Shown here: in pieces, positions 42,191-52,388 of the stretch
How positions within the stretch are numbered: the stretch's first letter is position 1
Layout: each line of letters begins with the position of its first letter
Assembly: GCF_000423345.1 (NCBI RefSeq)
Contig: NZ_AUHU01000007.1
Span: forward strand, 62,001-126,000
From: Marinimicrobium agarilyticum DSM 16975
GTDB lineage: Bacteria > Pseudomonadota > Gammaproteobacteria > Pseudomonadales > Cellvibrionaceae
Length of the DNA stretch: 64,000 nt
Direction of reading: 5' to 3'
The notes under the pieces: model-generated
Told to the model about the DNA's origin: nothing
Databases searched by the model: none
Seen by the model: only the letters and a program-made list of their open reading frames with translations
Program-made: the position numbers and the translations under genes

Positions 42191-44734
42191 ATGTCCAACA
42201 TCCAAGACACCTCCATGGAACACTTGTTATTGCGTACCCTTGCGGCGCACTCGCTGGACCTGATTTACGCCAAGGACCGGCAAAGCCGGTTTATGTTCGT
42301 AAGCGCCGCGCTGGCCAACCTCTACGGTTGCGCCGCCACGGACGAGATGTTGGGGAAAAACGACTTCGACTTTTACCCGGAAGCGTTGGCATTGGGTTAC
42401 TACCGGGATGACCAGAGCGTCATCCATTCGGGCGAGCCGGTGGTGGACCGGGAGGAGCAGATGCTAGACGTTACCAGCGGCCAGCACCGCTGGTATTCCA
42501 CGACCAAGGTTCCCCTGAAAAGCGCTCAGGGAGAAGTTGTTGGTCTGCTGGGGATTACCCGCGATATATCCGCCAGTCGCGACAGTGCCTTCAAAACACA
42601 AGAGCTTAACCGCGAACTTGAGGGGCGCGTAGCCCGAAGAACCAACGAACTGGAACAGTTGGCCGCCACTTTGGAAAAAGAGCGGCGCTTGATGCGCACC
42701 CTGATTGATGCCTTACCCGACAACATCTACGCCAAGGATCTGAACAGTCGTTTCCTGCTCGCTAACCACTCGGTAGCGGAGAGTATGGGCACCAACCCCG
42801 ACGATATTCTGGGCAAAGACGACTTCGACTTTTTCCCCGCCCCTCTGGCGCAACAGTATCTTGACGATGAACAAGTAGTCCTGACAAGCGGCGACCCCCT
42901 TCTGGAACGGGAGGAACCCACCGTGGACCAGGCAACGGGCAACACGCGCTGGCTGCTGACCAGCAAGGTTCCGTTCCGCAACAAGAGCGGCAAGATCGTG
43001 GGGTTGGTGGGGATTGGCAGAGACATCAGCCGCCGGAGGAAGGCCGAGTTGGCCCTGCGGAGAAGCGAGTCACGCTTTCGCAGCCTGACCGAACTGTCTT
43101 CAGACTGGTACTGGGAGCAAAACGAACGGGGCGAATTCACTGACCTGACCGATCCCAACGGCAAGTCCGGATTCGCCGATGTGGATATTCTGGGTCGCCG
43201 CGTGTCCGAGCTGCCCCATTGCAAACCGCTGAACGGCTGGTGGGCCGAACTGGACACGGCACTAAACGCGCGCGAACCCTTCCGGGAGTTTGAGATGCGC
43301 TGCGAACGACCCGGCCAACCGCCCCGGTTTCTCAGCCTGAGTGGCCTGCCCGTATTCGACGACGACGGAGGCTTTCTCGGCTACCGGGGTATCGGGCAGG
43401 ACATCACCGCACGTCGGCAGTCCGAAGAGCGGGTGCACTTCCTCGCCACCCACGACAGCCTGACAGAGCTTCCCAACCGTTTCATGTTCCATCAGATTCT
43501 CGATGTGGCCGTCAACTCCGCCCGCCGCCACCAGCGTGTGCTGGCCGTGCTGTTCATCGACCTGGACCGCTTCAAAAATATCAACGACACCCTCGGCCAT
43601 GATGCGGGGGACCAGCTGTTGCAAACCATCGGTCAACGCTTTACCCAAAACCTGCGCGCCAGCGATGTGGTCGCCCGCCTGGGGGGCGACGAATTCGTGG
43701 TATTACTGCAGGATATCCACTCTGAGCAAGACGCCCGCCTGATCGCCCAGAAGCTGATTGCTACAGCGGTGGAGCCAATCTCCGTTCTGGGACAGGAGTG
43801 CCGGGTGACCGCCAGCATCGGCATCTGCATGTATCCGGCGGATGCCGACGACGGCCAGAGCCTGATGAAAAACGCCGACATCGCCATGTACCGGGCCAAG
43901 GAGGAAGGCAAAAACACCTACCAGTTCTACTCCCCCAACCTGCAGGCCCGCTCCCTGGAGCGGTTAGACATGGAGAACCATCTGCGCCGGGCCGTGGAAC
44001 AGAACCAGCTATTTCTGCATTACCAGGCCAAACGGGACCTGAAAACCGGCTCCGTAGCGGGCGTGGAAGCCTTGGTGCGTTGGCAACACCCAACACTGGG
44101 TGTCGTACCACCCAATGACTTTATCCCTCTGGCCGAAGAGACCGGTCTGATCGTGCTGATCGGCCGCTGGGTGCTGAACACCGCCTGCGAACAGAGCGCA
44201 CGCTGGCAGAAACAAGGCCTGCTACCGGTGTGTATGTCTGTGAACCTGTCGCCCCGACAATTCTTTGACGAGCACCTGATCGGAGATATTCAACGGGCGC
44301 TGGAGGACTCCGGGTTGCGAGCGGAAAATCTGGAACTGGAAATCACCGAAAGCATGGTCATGCAGAACACCGACCGGGCCATCGACATTCTCAAGGGGAT
44401 CAAGGCGCTCGGCGTGCGTCTGGCCATAGATGACTTTGGGGTGGGGTATTCCTCTCTGGCCCAGATCAAACGCTTCCCCATCGATACGCTGAAAGTCGAC
44501 AGCTCGTTTATCCGCGATATTCCCAGCAACTTTGAGGACAAGGCCATTACCCAGGCCATTATCGCCATGGGCAAAACCCTGAGCTTGACCGTAATCGCCG
44601 AAGGCGTGGAAACCGTGGAGCAGGAATCCTTCCTCAGAGACCACGACTGCGATCAGTCTCAGGGTTTTTACTTCAGCCGGCCACTGGCGGCGGACGGGTT
44701 TGAAGCGTTGCTAAGGGGCGACAACGAGGTATAA
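42191..44734 (+). CDS. PAS-PAS-PAS-GGDEF-EAL c-di-GMP turnover protein
   Basis: An 847-residue soluble protein with three PAS domains (about 15-125, 170-285 and 295-410; the first two share the segment IYAKD and the GKNDFDFYP/GKDDFDFFP motif), a coiled-coil between PAS1 and PAS2, a GGDEF domain and an EAL domain. The cyclase loop is intact (ARLGGDEF, about residue 498) with an I-site RASD five residues before it. The phosphodiesterase motif is intact (GVEALVRW, about 625), with the Asp pair in IDDFGVGYSS. Both activities are therefore possible. The duplicated first two PAS domains suggest an internal duplication. Confidence 0.94.
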   Translation: MSNIQDTSMEHLLLRTLAAHSLDLIYAKDRQSRFMFVSAALANLYGCAATDEMLGKNDFDFYPEALALGYYRDDQSVIHSGEPVVDREEQMLDVTSGQHRWYSTTKVPLKSAQGEVVGLLGITRDISASRDSAFKTQELNRELEGRVARRTNELEQLAATLEKERRLMRTLIDALPDNIYAKDLNSRFLLANHSVAESMGTNPDDILGKDDFDFFPAPLAQQYLDDEQVVLTSGDPLLEREEPTVDQATGNTRWLLTSKVPFRNKSGKIVGLVGIGRDISRRRKAELALRRSESRFRSLTELSSDWYWEQNERGEFTDLTDPNGKSGFADVDILGRRVSELPHCKPLNGWWAELDTALNAREPFREFEMRCERPGQPPRFLSLSGLPVFDDDGGFLGYRGIGQDITARRQSEERVHFLATHDSLTELPNRFMFHQILDVAVNSARRHQRVLAVLFIDLDRFKNINDTLGHDAGDQLLQTIGQRFTQNLRASDVVARLGGDEFVVLLQDIHSEQDARLIAQKLIATAVEPISVLGQECRVTASIGICMYPADADDGQSLMKNADIAMYRAKEEGKNTYQFYSPNLQARSLERLDMENHLRRAVEQNQLFLHYQAKRDLKTGSVAGVEALVRWQHPTLGVVPPNDFIPLAEETGLIVLIGRWVLNTACEQSARWQKQGLLPVCMSVNLSPRQFFDEHLIGDIQRALEDSGLRAENLELEITESMVMQNTDRAIDILKGIKALGVRLAIDDFGVGYSSLAQIKRFPIDTLKVDSSFIRDIPSNFEDKAITQAIIAMGKTLSLTVIAEGVETVEQESFLRDHDCDQSQGFYFSRPLAADGFEALLRGDNEV

Positions 44735-44911
44735 GCGGGGCGAGGGACAGCGGACGCCCCTTGTTGAGCGAGTATTCACTAACTGTAAAGACGCTGGCAA
44801 GAGCCCCCTCTATCCGCTACCATTCGTTATACAGGGATCAGGAAGCCCTCACATAACACTTTTGGAAAAGCCACACGAGCCCCCTGATTCACTCTTTGTC
44901 ACAGAACCCCC

Positions 44912-45520
44912 ATGCCCGATATCGATTTATTGTCCCGCCATTTTCTCGGTTACTACTTCCTGTTCATTGGCCTGCATTACATCAGCACCAGCCTGGGCCT
45001 ATGGCGGCGTACAGGTGTGAGCCACATCCAATATGGCAGAACGGGCTCCGCCACCTGGTGGTACCGGCAGACCTTCAATGTTTTTCGAGCCACTATCCTG
45101 CTGGTATGCCTGGCGCGCATCCTGTGGCCAGAGATTGATCGCTGGCTGGGCATCATCCCTGCCCTTTACCAACCGCCGATTTTACTTGCCGGTGTGGCGG
45201 CCCTGCTGGCCTCCTACAGCATCATCAGCTACGTCCACGCCTACATGCGCCAGGACTGGCGTTCGGGCATCGACCCGCACAAGCGCCACCCCCTGTTGAC
45301 CCAGGGCCCTTATGGTCGCACCCGCAACCCGCTGTTTCTGGGCATCATGCTGGGCCAGCTTGGGCTCTTTATGGCGCTGCCCAGTGTGTTTACGCTTATC
45401 TGCCTGGTGGCGGGTGTCCTTGTCATCGCACTGCAGGCCCGGCGGGAAGAACGCGCCCTCGCCGATATCTATGGCGAAGAGTACAGCCACTACCGGAGCG
45501 AAGTGCGCCGATGGTGGTGA
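44912..45520 (+). CDS. Isoprenylcysteine methyltransferase-like (ICMT/PEMT) membrane protein
   Basis: A 202-residue protein with about five predicted helices. The C-terminal half matches the ICMT/PEMT signature: GPYGRTRNPLFLGIMLGQLG and, near the end, REERALADIYGEEYSHYRSEVRRW. This SAM-binding fold methylates small acceptors at the membrane; bacterial substrates are mostly unknown. It stands alone. Confidence 0.85.
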   Translation: MPDIDLLSRHFLGYYFLFIGLHYISTSLGLWRRTGVSHIQYGRTGSATWWYRQTFNVFRATILLVCLARILWPEIDRWLGIIPALYQPPILLAGVAALLASYSIISYVHAYMRQDWRSGIDPHKRHPLLTQGPYGRTRNPLFLGIMLGQLGLFMALPSVFTLICLVAGVLVIALQARREERALADIYGEEYSHYRSEVRRWW

Positions 45521-45640
45521 AGCGACGGGTTCCTAGCCCCTTTATGATGTGGTACTTTTGACTACGTGAAGCTTTTAACGAACAATAACTGGCGTTGCTC
45601 TGAGTAGCATATCGCCCACGGATTGGGACAGGAGACCCCG

Positions 45641-46828
45641 ATGAACCCTTCGCGCATGCTCATTGCTGCTTTACTCATCATCACCCTTGCCAGCTGTGGG
45701 GGAGGGAGTGAGTCTCGCAAAGAAAAGGCTACCCAGCTACCAGAAAAAGAGCCGGTCCCTGCCAACCTATTTGAGTTGGCTTCCATCAGCAACTTCCAAC
45801 CCTCTGTTCAAAAACCTCAGTACACAGGATCTTTCAACCGAGCCACAATCACCCAAGAAAACGGCCCGCATTTTGCTTGGGCCCTTTTTGAAATGCTCGC
45901 CGCAGCCTACTCGGTAGGCAATGACATGGACCTGCAGAAGCCGTTTCCTTTTCACAGGGATTACAAGCCGGTCAATATGCGGAACATGTCCTGTCAGACA
46001 GGCTCCAGAGATCGCGAGGCCCTTGAGTTCTCTGACCACCTTGTAGAAATAATTACTTATAACAACTGTGTTACTGCAAAAGGCACTGTCACTGGACAAA
46101 TCGTCTTAAAGAGCCGACTGAACTTACTCAGGAAACCTGACAAGAGAGAAGCCCTCTTTCGACAATTGACTTTTCACCGGGACGATGAGTATACAATGGT
46201 AGACGGCTTGGTGGAGCTGAATGACCACCGCCAATACACAATTATGCTTACCTTGGTGAACTCAGTTTTAGGTGAACTTTATTACACTGAGGACTTATTC
46301 GTTAACGGCGTATCTCCTCAAGGAAAAATTTACCATAACCGTTGGGGTTATGTGGATGTTGAAAGCGGGCTTGTGGGAAATTCCTGGGTCAGGCAAAAAG
46401 GAGAAAATTACACCCTTCAGGAGTTCGACTTTCACTTGGATGAGGAATGGAAACTGGGGCTTAAACTGACGTCCGACAGGAAAAACGCGCGTTACTCGTC
46501 GTTCCCTCAGTCTAAATTTCCAGACTTCCCACACACTAACCGCCCTCCGGTACTTCAATGGACCGTTATCAAAGCTCAGGATAGCATCTATTCCACTACG
46601 CTCGACTTCAGTTTGAGCAACGATCCTGATCAAGACTATCTTTCATTTGAGTGGGACTATGTCCAAGCGCCTCCCGGGTGCGATTCATACAGCTTACAAG
46701 GTTTCAACGAGCCCCCCGATTTCGGCACCTTGTGGGTATACTCCTCTTGCCCCGGACGTCACCTGATTCGAGCGTCTCTATTTGATGGTACCACTACCGT
46801 TTCAGAAATAATCACCATCAAAAAATAA
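45641..46828 (+). CDS. Lipoprotein of unknown function with atypical base composition
   Basis: The 395-residue product has a lipoprotein signal with lipobox LASC (C19) and then no domain that I recognise; the C-terminal 100 residues look like an Ig or cadherin-type fold (NRPPVLQW, LSNDPDQDYLSFEWDYVQAPPG), with a cysteine pair. ATG 45641 follows AGGAG; a start 18 nt upstream lacks support. Two hand-counted 60-base rows give about 47-48% GC, against about 65% in a row from the neighbouring ydiJ region, so the gene was probably acquired recently. Confidence 0.75.
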   Translation: MNPSRMLIAALLIITLASCGGGSESRKEKATQLPEKEPVPANLFELASISNFQPSVQKPQYTGSFNRATITQENGPHFAWALFEMLAAAYSVGNDMDLQKPFPFHRDYKPVNMRNMSCQTGSRDREALEFSDHLVEIITYNNCVTAKGTVTGQIVLKSRLNLLRKPDKREALFRQLTFHRDDEYTMVDGLVELNDHRQYTIMLTLVNSVLGELYYTEDLFVNGVSPQGKIYHNRWGYVDVESGLVGNSWVRQKGENYTLQEFDFHLDEEWKLGLKLTSDRKNARYSSFPQSKFPDFPHTNRPPVLQWTVIKAQDSIYSTTLDFSLSNDPDQDYLSFEWDYVQAPPGCDSYSLQGFNEPPDFGTLWVYSSCPGRHLIRASLFDGTTTVSEIITIKK

Positions 46829-46870
46829 AACGTTTTCGCGGAACTTTAGCGCCAACGCGAGAGCACGGCA

Positions 46871-49279
46871 TCAGAGCGACTGCCCAACATACCGGCGGAG
46901 CAGAACGGGCAGCAGGGTCAGGTCGGCGACCAGTGCCGTCAACATGGCCAAACCGGACAAAATGCCGAAATAGACACTCGGCAGGAAATCGGACAAGATA
47001 AGCATAGAGAACCCGACCATAATAACGGTGGTCGTAAAAAGCAGCGCATAGCCAACCGATGAATGGGTACGTCTTAAGGCTTCTTCGGGACCTTGGGCCG
47101 CCACCTCCTCGCGATACCGATGCATGTAGTGAATGGTGTCATCCACCGCGATGCCCATGGCAATGGAGGCGATGGTGATGGTCATCAGATCCAAGGGTAT
47201 TCCGAGCCAGCCCATCACACCAAGCACGGTCAGCGTCGACAGGACGTTAGGAGCAATACCGATCAACGCCATGCGCCAAGAACGAAACAGAACCAGAAAG
47301 GCCAGCGTGAGCAATAGGTACACGATGGCCAGGGACAATACCTGGGACTTGAACAGCTTCTGCAAAATATCCTGATACAGGACAAACAGATTGGTCAACT
47401 CATAACGGCCTTCCGGCACACCCAATGCGTGAAGATCCGCGCGGATATCGGCCAGCAACTGGTCCCGGTCCAGCCCTTCGGTGGTGTCCTGTATGCGAAT
47501 GCTGATTCGGGCCTGTTGGGCCTCTCGATTGAAATAGGAACCAATCAGCTCTTCGCGCAACGCTTTATCAACGGTCCAATACACGGAGGTGAGCTCGTAC
47601 TCGGTTAAGGGTTTATCGTTATTGATCTGCCTTCCGAGCGCCGTGAGGTTGACGATGGACAGCGTCTTCCCCACTGCCTCGTATTCATTCAGCAGCTTCT
47701 GAATGCGCTGAAGCTGTTGAACGGTATCGGCAGTAATAACCAGGTCCTCTTCCTTGGACTGCTCCTCTTCGGGGATGGTGTAGACCAGATCCATGGGGGT
47801 CGATCCACCCAGCTCCCGGTCAATAAACGCCAGCTCCTGATGGACTTTGGTGGAGTCTCGGAAGTAGTTGATGAAACTGTTCTCGACACTGAGCCCGAAC
47901 AGGCCCGCCAATGCCAGAAGCCCCACAAGAAGACTCGCGATCACCGTGCCGCGCCCCCAACGGAGGGAAATATGGGTAAACCCTCGAAGCACCGCGCCGG
48001 AGAGTCGGGACTCCCCCGCTGGCGCTTCCCGGCCAAACAACGCCAATAGTGCGGGAAACAGCACCAGACTGACCGCAATGGACAGGCCCATGGCAATTAT
48101 CATCATCCAGCCGAAGGCAATCACCGGCTGGATGTCAGTCACAATCAGGGAAGCAAAACCAATGGACGTGGTAACACCGGCGTAAAGACAGGGGCGGACT
48201 TTGCGAGCGAGTGTGGTCTGAATCAGTTGCGACTGACTCCAGTCCCCGTGGGCCGCACTGTACTCACGGTACTGCACGATCAGATGCATCACAATCGCCA
48301 GCGTGAGTATCAGTTGCAGAGCGATGAAATTCGCGGAAATCACCGTCGCCTTGAGCCCGAGCAGCCCCAACAGGCCCACTGTGCAGATGACACTGGAGGC
48401 ACAACAAAGTACCGGTATCAGGACCCAGCGCCATCGCCGGAAGAGGATCAATAATATTGCGCAGATGATCGCTGCAATGGCGCCACCAAAAACCACCAGG
48501 TCATTTCTGATGATATTGATCAGCTGGTAGCCCAATACATGCACGCCACCGAGATAGAGATTGGCATCGTCCTCATACGGCTTGATAAGACCCCGGATGG
48601 TTTCGATCTCTCGAATTCTCCGCTCGTCGAGATTTTTCTCAAGCGGGGCCGCCTTCTCCTCCAACGTTCGAAGTTTCTCCTCCTCGGCGTCCGTGAGCTC
48701 GCCATTCAGCCCCTTTTCCTCTAACGCAATGATACGCCGGTTGATGTCTTCGAGCGCCTCGTTCGGGCGGAACAGCACTTGAATGGCGGTGGCGGTCTGG
48801 TCCTTATTGATGACCAGATCTTCGTAGATGGGGTGGCCTGAGAAGGCCCGCCTCAACGTTTCTTTATCAAAATTTTGCTGCTCAATGGTCCACTGCGAAG
48901 CCTCCGTCTGAGCCAGATTGCCCCCGGCCAAACTCAATAGGGGCACATTCAGGATAGATCGAACGGATTCTACCCGCTCCAGTTTCCGGAGATCGTCACT
49001 GAGCGCACGCAGGTCCTCAAAGCTCTGCTCCGAAAGCACGGAGTGGCTGGTGGGTTGATAGGCCACCAACAGAAACTCCTGGGGAGAGAAGCGCTCGGAG
49101 GCCACCCGGGATTTTACATAGAGCTCGTTGTCCCGGGTGAGCAGCGTATCGGCGGAGGCATCAATTTCAAATCGGGTGGCCTGCCAGGCCAAAGCCGAGG
49201 TCAGCACCAGGAAGAAAACCAGGATGGTCTTGGGGTAATGGGTCAGAAGGTGGGCGAGGCGATTACTGGTAGTCGGCAT
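46871..49279 (-). CDS. MMPL/RND family transporter
   Basis: The 802-residue protein has a membrane helix at the N-terminus, a large periplasmic loop, five helices (about 275-440), a second periplasmic loop and five further helices. This is the two-fold layout of RND/MMPL exporters; GIAVDDTIHYMHRYREE near the end is the characteristic segment. A charged coiled stretch (about 185-230) in the first loop is unusual. The start at 49279 lies 17 nt inside the mlaA reading frame, so the two are translationally linked. With MlaA as partner, movement of phospholipids or other hydrophobic compounds is plausible (inference). Confidence 0.88.
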   Translation of the reverse strand: MPTTSNRLAHLLTHYPKTILVFFLVLTSALAWQATRFEIDASADTLLTRDNELYVKSRVASERFSPQEFLLVAYQPTSHSVLSEQSFEDLRALSDDLRKLERVESVRSILNVPLLSLAGGNLAQTEASQWTIEQQNFDKETLRRAFSGHPIYEDLVINKDQTATAIQVLFRPNEALEDINRRIIALEEKGLNGELTDAEEEKLRTLEEKAAPLEKNLDERRIREIETIRGLIKPYEDDANLYLGGVHVLGYQLINIIRNDLVVFGGAIAAIICAILLILFRRWRWVLIPVLCCASSVICTVGLLGLLGLKATVISANFIALQLILTLAIVMHLIVQYREYSAAHGDWSQSQLIQTTLARKVRPCLYAGVTTSIGFASLIVTDIQPVIAFGWMMIIAMGLSIAVSLVLFPALLALFGREAPAGESRLSGAVLRGFTHISLRWGRGTVIASLLVGLLALAGLFGLSVENSFINYFRDSTKVHQELAFIDRELGGSTPMDLVYTIPEEEQSKEEDLVITADTVQQLQRIQKLLNEYEAVGKTLSIVNLTALGRQINNDKPLTEYELTSVYWTVDKALREELIGSYFNREAQQARISIRIQDTTEGLDRDQLLADIRADLHALGVPEGRYELTNLFVLYQDILQKLFKSQVLSLAIVYLLLTLAFLVLFRSWRMALIGIAPNVLSTLTVLGVMGWLGIPLDLMTITIASIAMGIAVDDTIHYMHRYREEVAAQGPEEALRRTHSSVGYALLFTTTVIMVGFSMLILSDFLPSVYFGILSGLAMLTALVADLTLLPVLLRRYVGQSL

Positions 49280-50120
49280 CGCGCTGAACCCCTTGCAGGT
49301 ACATGTTGCGGAAGTAGATGTAAGGGTCCTCACTCTTCTCGCGCAAGGTGCTGTAGCGATCCGCCCCCGCCGCATTTTCCTGAAGATAATCGAAACTCTG
49401 GATCATCAGGCGTTCCGGGTTCTCTGTCAGGTGAAAAACCGGGTTCAGCACCATATCCGCCAGCTCCGAAGGAGCGTTCCGAAGATCCGAAGGGCCCAGG
49501 AACGGTATCACCACATAGATCCCATACCCTGCGCCGTAAGAGATCAACGCGTCTTCGAGATGCGCTTCCGCCCTTTCTACTCCCAACCAAGCATCGGCGG
49601 TATCAAAAAGTCCCAGCACCCCCGTAGTGGTGTTCATGCCAAAACGCACCAGGTTGTCCCCCGCCGCGCCGAAGTCCAGCTGCAGCAGGTTGCCTACGAG
49701 ATAAATTGGGGTCTTAAGGTTGTAGAAAAAGTTACTGACAGACTGTCGCGCGGGTGCTGGCACCGCGGCCACATAGCCTTTACTGGCAGGAATCAGTAGG
49801 TACCGATAGGTGACATCATTAAAAGCGAATACCGCGCGATTGACGCCGATCAGTGGGTCGTTATAGTCCGTGTACTCAACCACGGTTGGTTCAATATCAA
49901 CCACATCTGAGTCTGTGGCTCCCTCGGCGTCTGCCGCTTTCGATTCTTCGGGTTTGTTCCCCGGCTCGGGCCGCCGCTCTGAATTGGCACAGCCCACACA
50001 AAGACTCAGGAACAGACACCCGATTAACAAAACGGTCCCCGATGAAGAGGTGTCAGAATGGTCTTTGCGGCGCCCTTCTCTGCCGCCCTCTGCGTTCCGG
50101 CTCCTTTGAACGACTGTCAT
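49263..50120 (-). CDS. mlaA: MlaA/VacJ family outer-membrane lipoprotein
   Basis: A 285-residue lipoprotein with a lipobox (LCVGC) and the MlaA pattern: DPLIGVNRAVFAFND, FFYNLKTPIYLVGNLLQ, TTGVLGLFDTADAWLG and GAGYGIYVVIPFLGPSDLR. MlaA removes mislocalised phospholipids from the outer leaflet and normally works with MlaC and MlaBDEF, none of which is near. Here it is coupled to an MMPL-type transporter. ATG 50120 follows AGGGGG; a TTG at 50141 is less likely. Confidence 0.93.
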   Translation of the reverse strand: MTVVQRSRNAEGGREGRRKDHSDTSSSGTVLLIGCLFLSLCVGCANSERRPEPGNKPEESKAADAEGATDSDVVDIEPTVVEYTDYNDPLIGVNRAVFAFNDVTYRYLLIPASKGYVAAVPAPARQSVSNFFYNLKTPIYLVGNLLQLDFGAAGDNLVRFGMNTTTGVLGLFDTADAWLGVERAEAHLEDALISYGAGYGIYVVIPFLGPSDLRNAPSELADMVLNPVFHLTENPERLMIQSFDYLQENAAGADRYSTLREKSEDPYIYFRNMYLQGVQRDADYQ

Positions 50121-50191
50121 GTACTGCCCCCTGCGGCCCAAAGACTGAGTCGCACCGGCCCGAGTTCGGACCGGTGCGGGGCGAAAACGAT

Positions 50192-51178
50192 TTATGGCGC
50201 CATTTTAAGCCGCTCGGCAAAGTCGCTAACCCCCTCCTTTGTTCTTTTTACCTTCTGAATAGTTCCATCTTCATTAAATTGCAAATATTCGGCCGCGACA
50301 TGGCGCTGCTTTTTGTTACAGTCGGATTCAGGCGTATCCAGCCACCGATGGTAGAACAGCAGCCACTGGCCTTTGTACTCGACAATCGAGTGATGGTTGT
50401 TGCTCTCGTGCTCCTGCTCCATGATCACCCCTTGATATTCCCAGGGGCCTTTGGGTGAGTCCGCCATATAGTACGTCAGCACCCGGTTACCCTCGGGCAT
50501 GGTGAAGTAATACTTATCGCCCCGCTTGAAGACCCATGGCCCCTCCATTTTGGGCTCATGGCCACCCATATCCATTTTCTGGAAATCACCCTTGATGCTG
50601 CGCATATCGTCGGCCATTTCCGCGACATAGTAATCAAAATTACTGCCATGGAAATACAGGTAGGCTTGACCATCGTCGTCGATAAACAGGGCGGGGTCGT
50701 TGGCATAAGGCTCGCGCCACAGGGGCTCGCCAATTGCATCCTTAAACGGCCCGGTCGGCGAGTCACTGACCGCGACCCCAATGCCCATCCACTTGGTGCT
50801 CTTCTCGGGATTCACCCGGTCCTTGTGACCGGTACCGGCGGGAAACACAAAGTAGTATTTACCGTCTTTATACGCCGCATCCGGCGCCCAAGCGTAGTTG
50901 TCCGCCCAAGACAGGTCATCGACCGACAGAACCGCACCATGATCAGTCCAGTTCACCAGATCGGTGGAGGAAAAGACATGCCAGTCTTTCATGAAGAAGT
51001 CTGGTTGGCATTCCTCGTCGTGTGAGGTGTACAGGTACATTTTCCCGTCCTGCCATACGTGCGCGGAAGGGTCGGCGGTTCGGATGTCGCTGCCAAAATC
51101 AAGCGGGTTTTGTGCAGAAGAAACCGGCGCCAACAACGCCATGGCGACGGCTACAGAGGATAATAATTCACGTTTCAT
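50192..51178 (-). CDS. Secreted glycoside hydrolase family 43 enzyme
   Basis: The 328-residue protein has a signal peptide (1-22) and a single five-bladed GH43 propeller. The three catalytic acids are recognisable: D36 (RTADPS, base), D161 (YANDPALF, pKa modulator) and E212 (KMEGPWV, acid). GH43 members act on arabinan, xylan or galactan side chains; the exact specificity is not readable. It has no binding module. It complements the pectate lyase at 37866 in plant cell-wall degradation. Confidence 0.93.
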   Translation of the reverse strand: MKRELLSSVAVAMALLAPVSSAQNPLDFGSDIRTADPSAHVWQDGKMYLYTSHDEECQPDFFMKDWHVFSSTDLVNWTDHGAVLSVDDLSWADNYAWAPDAAYKDGKYYFVFPAGTGHKDRVNPEKSTKWMGIGVAVSDSPTGPFKDAIGEPLWREPYANDPALFIDDDGQAYLYFHGSNFDYYVAEMADDMRSIKGDFQKMDMGGHEPKMEGPWVFKRGDKYYFTMPEGNRVLTYYMADSPKGPWEYQGVIMEQEHESNNHHSIVEYKGQWLLFYHRWLDTPESDCNKKQRHVAAEYLQFNEDGTIQKVKRTKEGVSDFAERLKMAP

Positions 51179-51270
51179 CGTTGATTTCCTTTGGTTGATT
51201 TAAAGCGGCTCTCTTAATTGTGTTGAGAGCTCTGGTTGAAATAGTTTTTATTGTAAAACGCTCACGCTGA

Positions 51271-52347
51271 TCAACCGCGATCCAACAAGCTGCGCAGATC
51301 AATCAAAGCCGCATTGGCACGGGCAATATAAGAGGCCATGACCAACGAGTGATTGGCCAGCACGCCAAAACCACTGCCATTGAGAATGACCGGGCTCATG
51401 ACCGGACGCTGGGTGGCCTCCAGTTCGCGGACAATCTGGCCGAGGCTGACGCGCGCGTTCTTGTCTTCGAGTACGTCGGCGAATTCGATTTCGGCGGCTT
51501 TAAGCAGATGAATCATGGCCCAGGCCGAGCCGCGGGCCTCGTAGTAGACGTCGTCCAGCTGCGTCCAGGGGGTTTCGACGAGCACTTCTCCCGAGTCGCT
51601 TTCTTGGGTCTCCCCCATCGGGGTGGGGAAGTCGGTATTGAGCCGGCGTTGCCCCACGCTTGCGCTCAAGCGTTGAGACAGGCTGCCCAGACGGGTCTCC
51701 ACGGTGCTGAGCCAGTAACGCAGATTATCCGCACGGGTATAAAATTCGGCGTTGCCGCCCCGTTCAATACCTGTCAGCCGATCCAGGTAGTCGCGGGTGT
51801 ATTCAATACCCTCCCGGTACTGGTTTTCCGTGGCGGGCATGATCCAGCTGTCGGTGTTGAAGTTGAAGCGGGACTCGGCCAGCGCCAGGTCCTGGTCTTC
51901 CCGGGACTGGGTCTGGGAGCGACTGAACGCTTCGCGCATGGCCTTGCTGGCATCGCGCACCTGGATGATCACGCCATACTCCCAACTGGGCATGTTGTCG
52001 AGCCACAAGCCGGGGAGCGTAATATCGTTGGTGAGATAGCCGCCCGGCTTGTCCAGCAGGGTTTCCGCCACATTGATCAGCGTGGCGGTCATGACCGCGC
52101 CGCGTTCGCGCTGGCCGCCGCGCTCTTCCACCTCGGCACTGACGCCATCACGCACCGAGAACAGATCCGGGGTCATACTCCAATAGATACCGATGATCAA
52201 TGCAAAGAGCAGATAAAACACAATGGCGGCGATGCCGACCCGAACCCAGACACCGGAGCGCGACACATCTTCCCGGGTGTCGGCCATCATGTCCCGAATT
52301 TTCCGTTGGGTGGCGACCCAAAACTGTTTGGCTTTTGAGAGTGGCAT
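51271..52347 (-). CDS. DUF2333 family membrane-anchored protein
   Basis: A 358-residue protein with one predicted membrane helix (about 36-56) and a large, mostly helical, probably periplasmic domain. The sequence includes LDKPGGYLTNDITLPGLWLDNMPSWEYG, read in two halves, and FGVLANHSLVMASYIARANAAL, which fit the DUF2333 family. Its function is unknown. It is separated from its neighbours by about 40-90 nt on the same strand. Confidence 0.85.
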   Translation of the reverse strand: MPLSKAKQFWVATQRKIRDMMADTREDVSRSGVWVRVGIAAIVFYLLFALIIGIYWSMTPDLFSVRDGVSAEVEERGGQRERGAVMTATLINVAETLLDKPGGYLTNDITLPGLWLDNMPSWEYGVIIQVRDASKAMREAFSRSQTQSREDQDLALAESRFNFNTDSWIMPATENQYREGIEYTRDYLDRLTGIERGGNAEFYTRADNLRYWLSTVETRLGSLSQRLSASVGQRRLNTDFPTPMGETQESDSGEVLVETPWTQLDDVYYEARGSAWAMIHLLKAAEIEFADVLEDKNARVSLGQIVRELEATQRPVMSPVILNGSGFGVLANHSLVMASYIARANAALIDLRSLLDRG

Positions 52348-52388
52348 GGTGACGTCCTTACCTTTTGCGCTAGAAAATGGGGTTTCGT

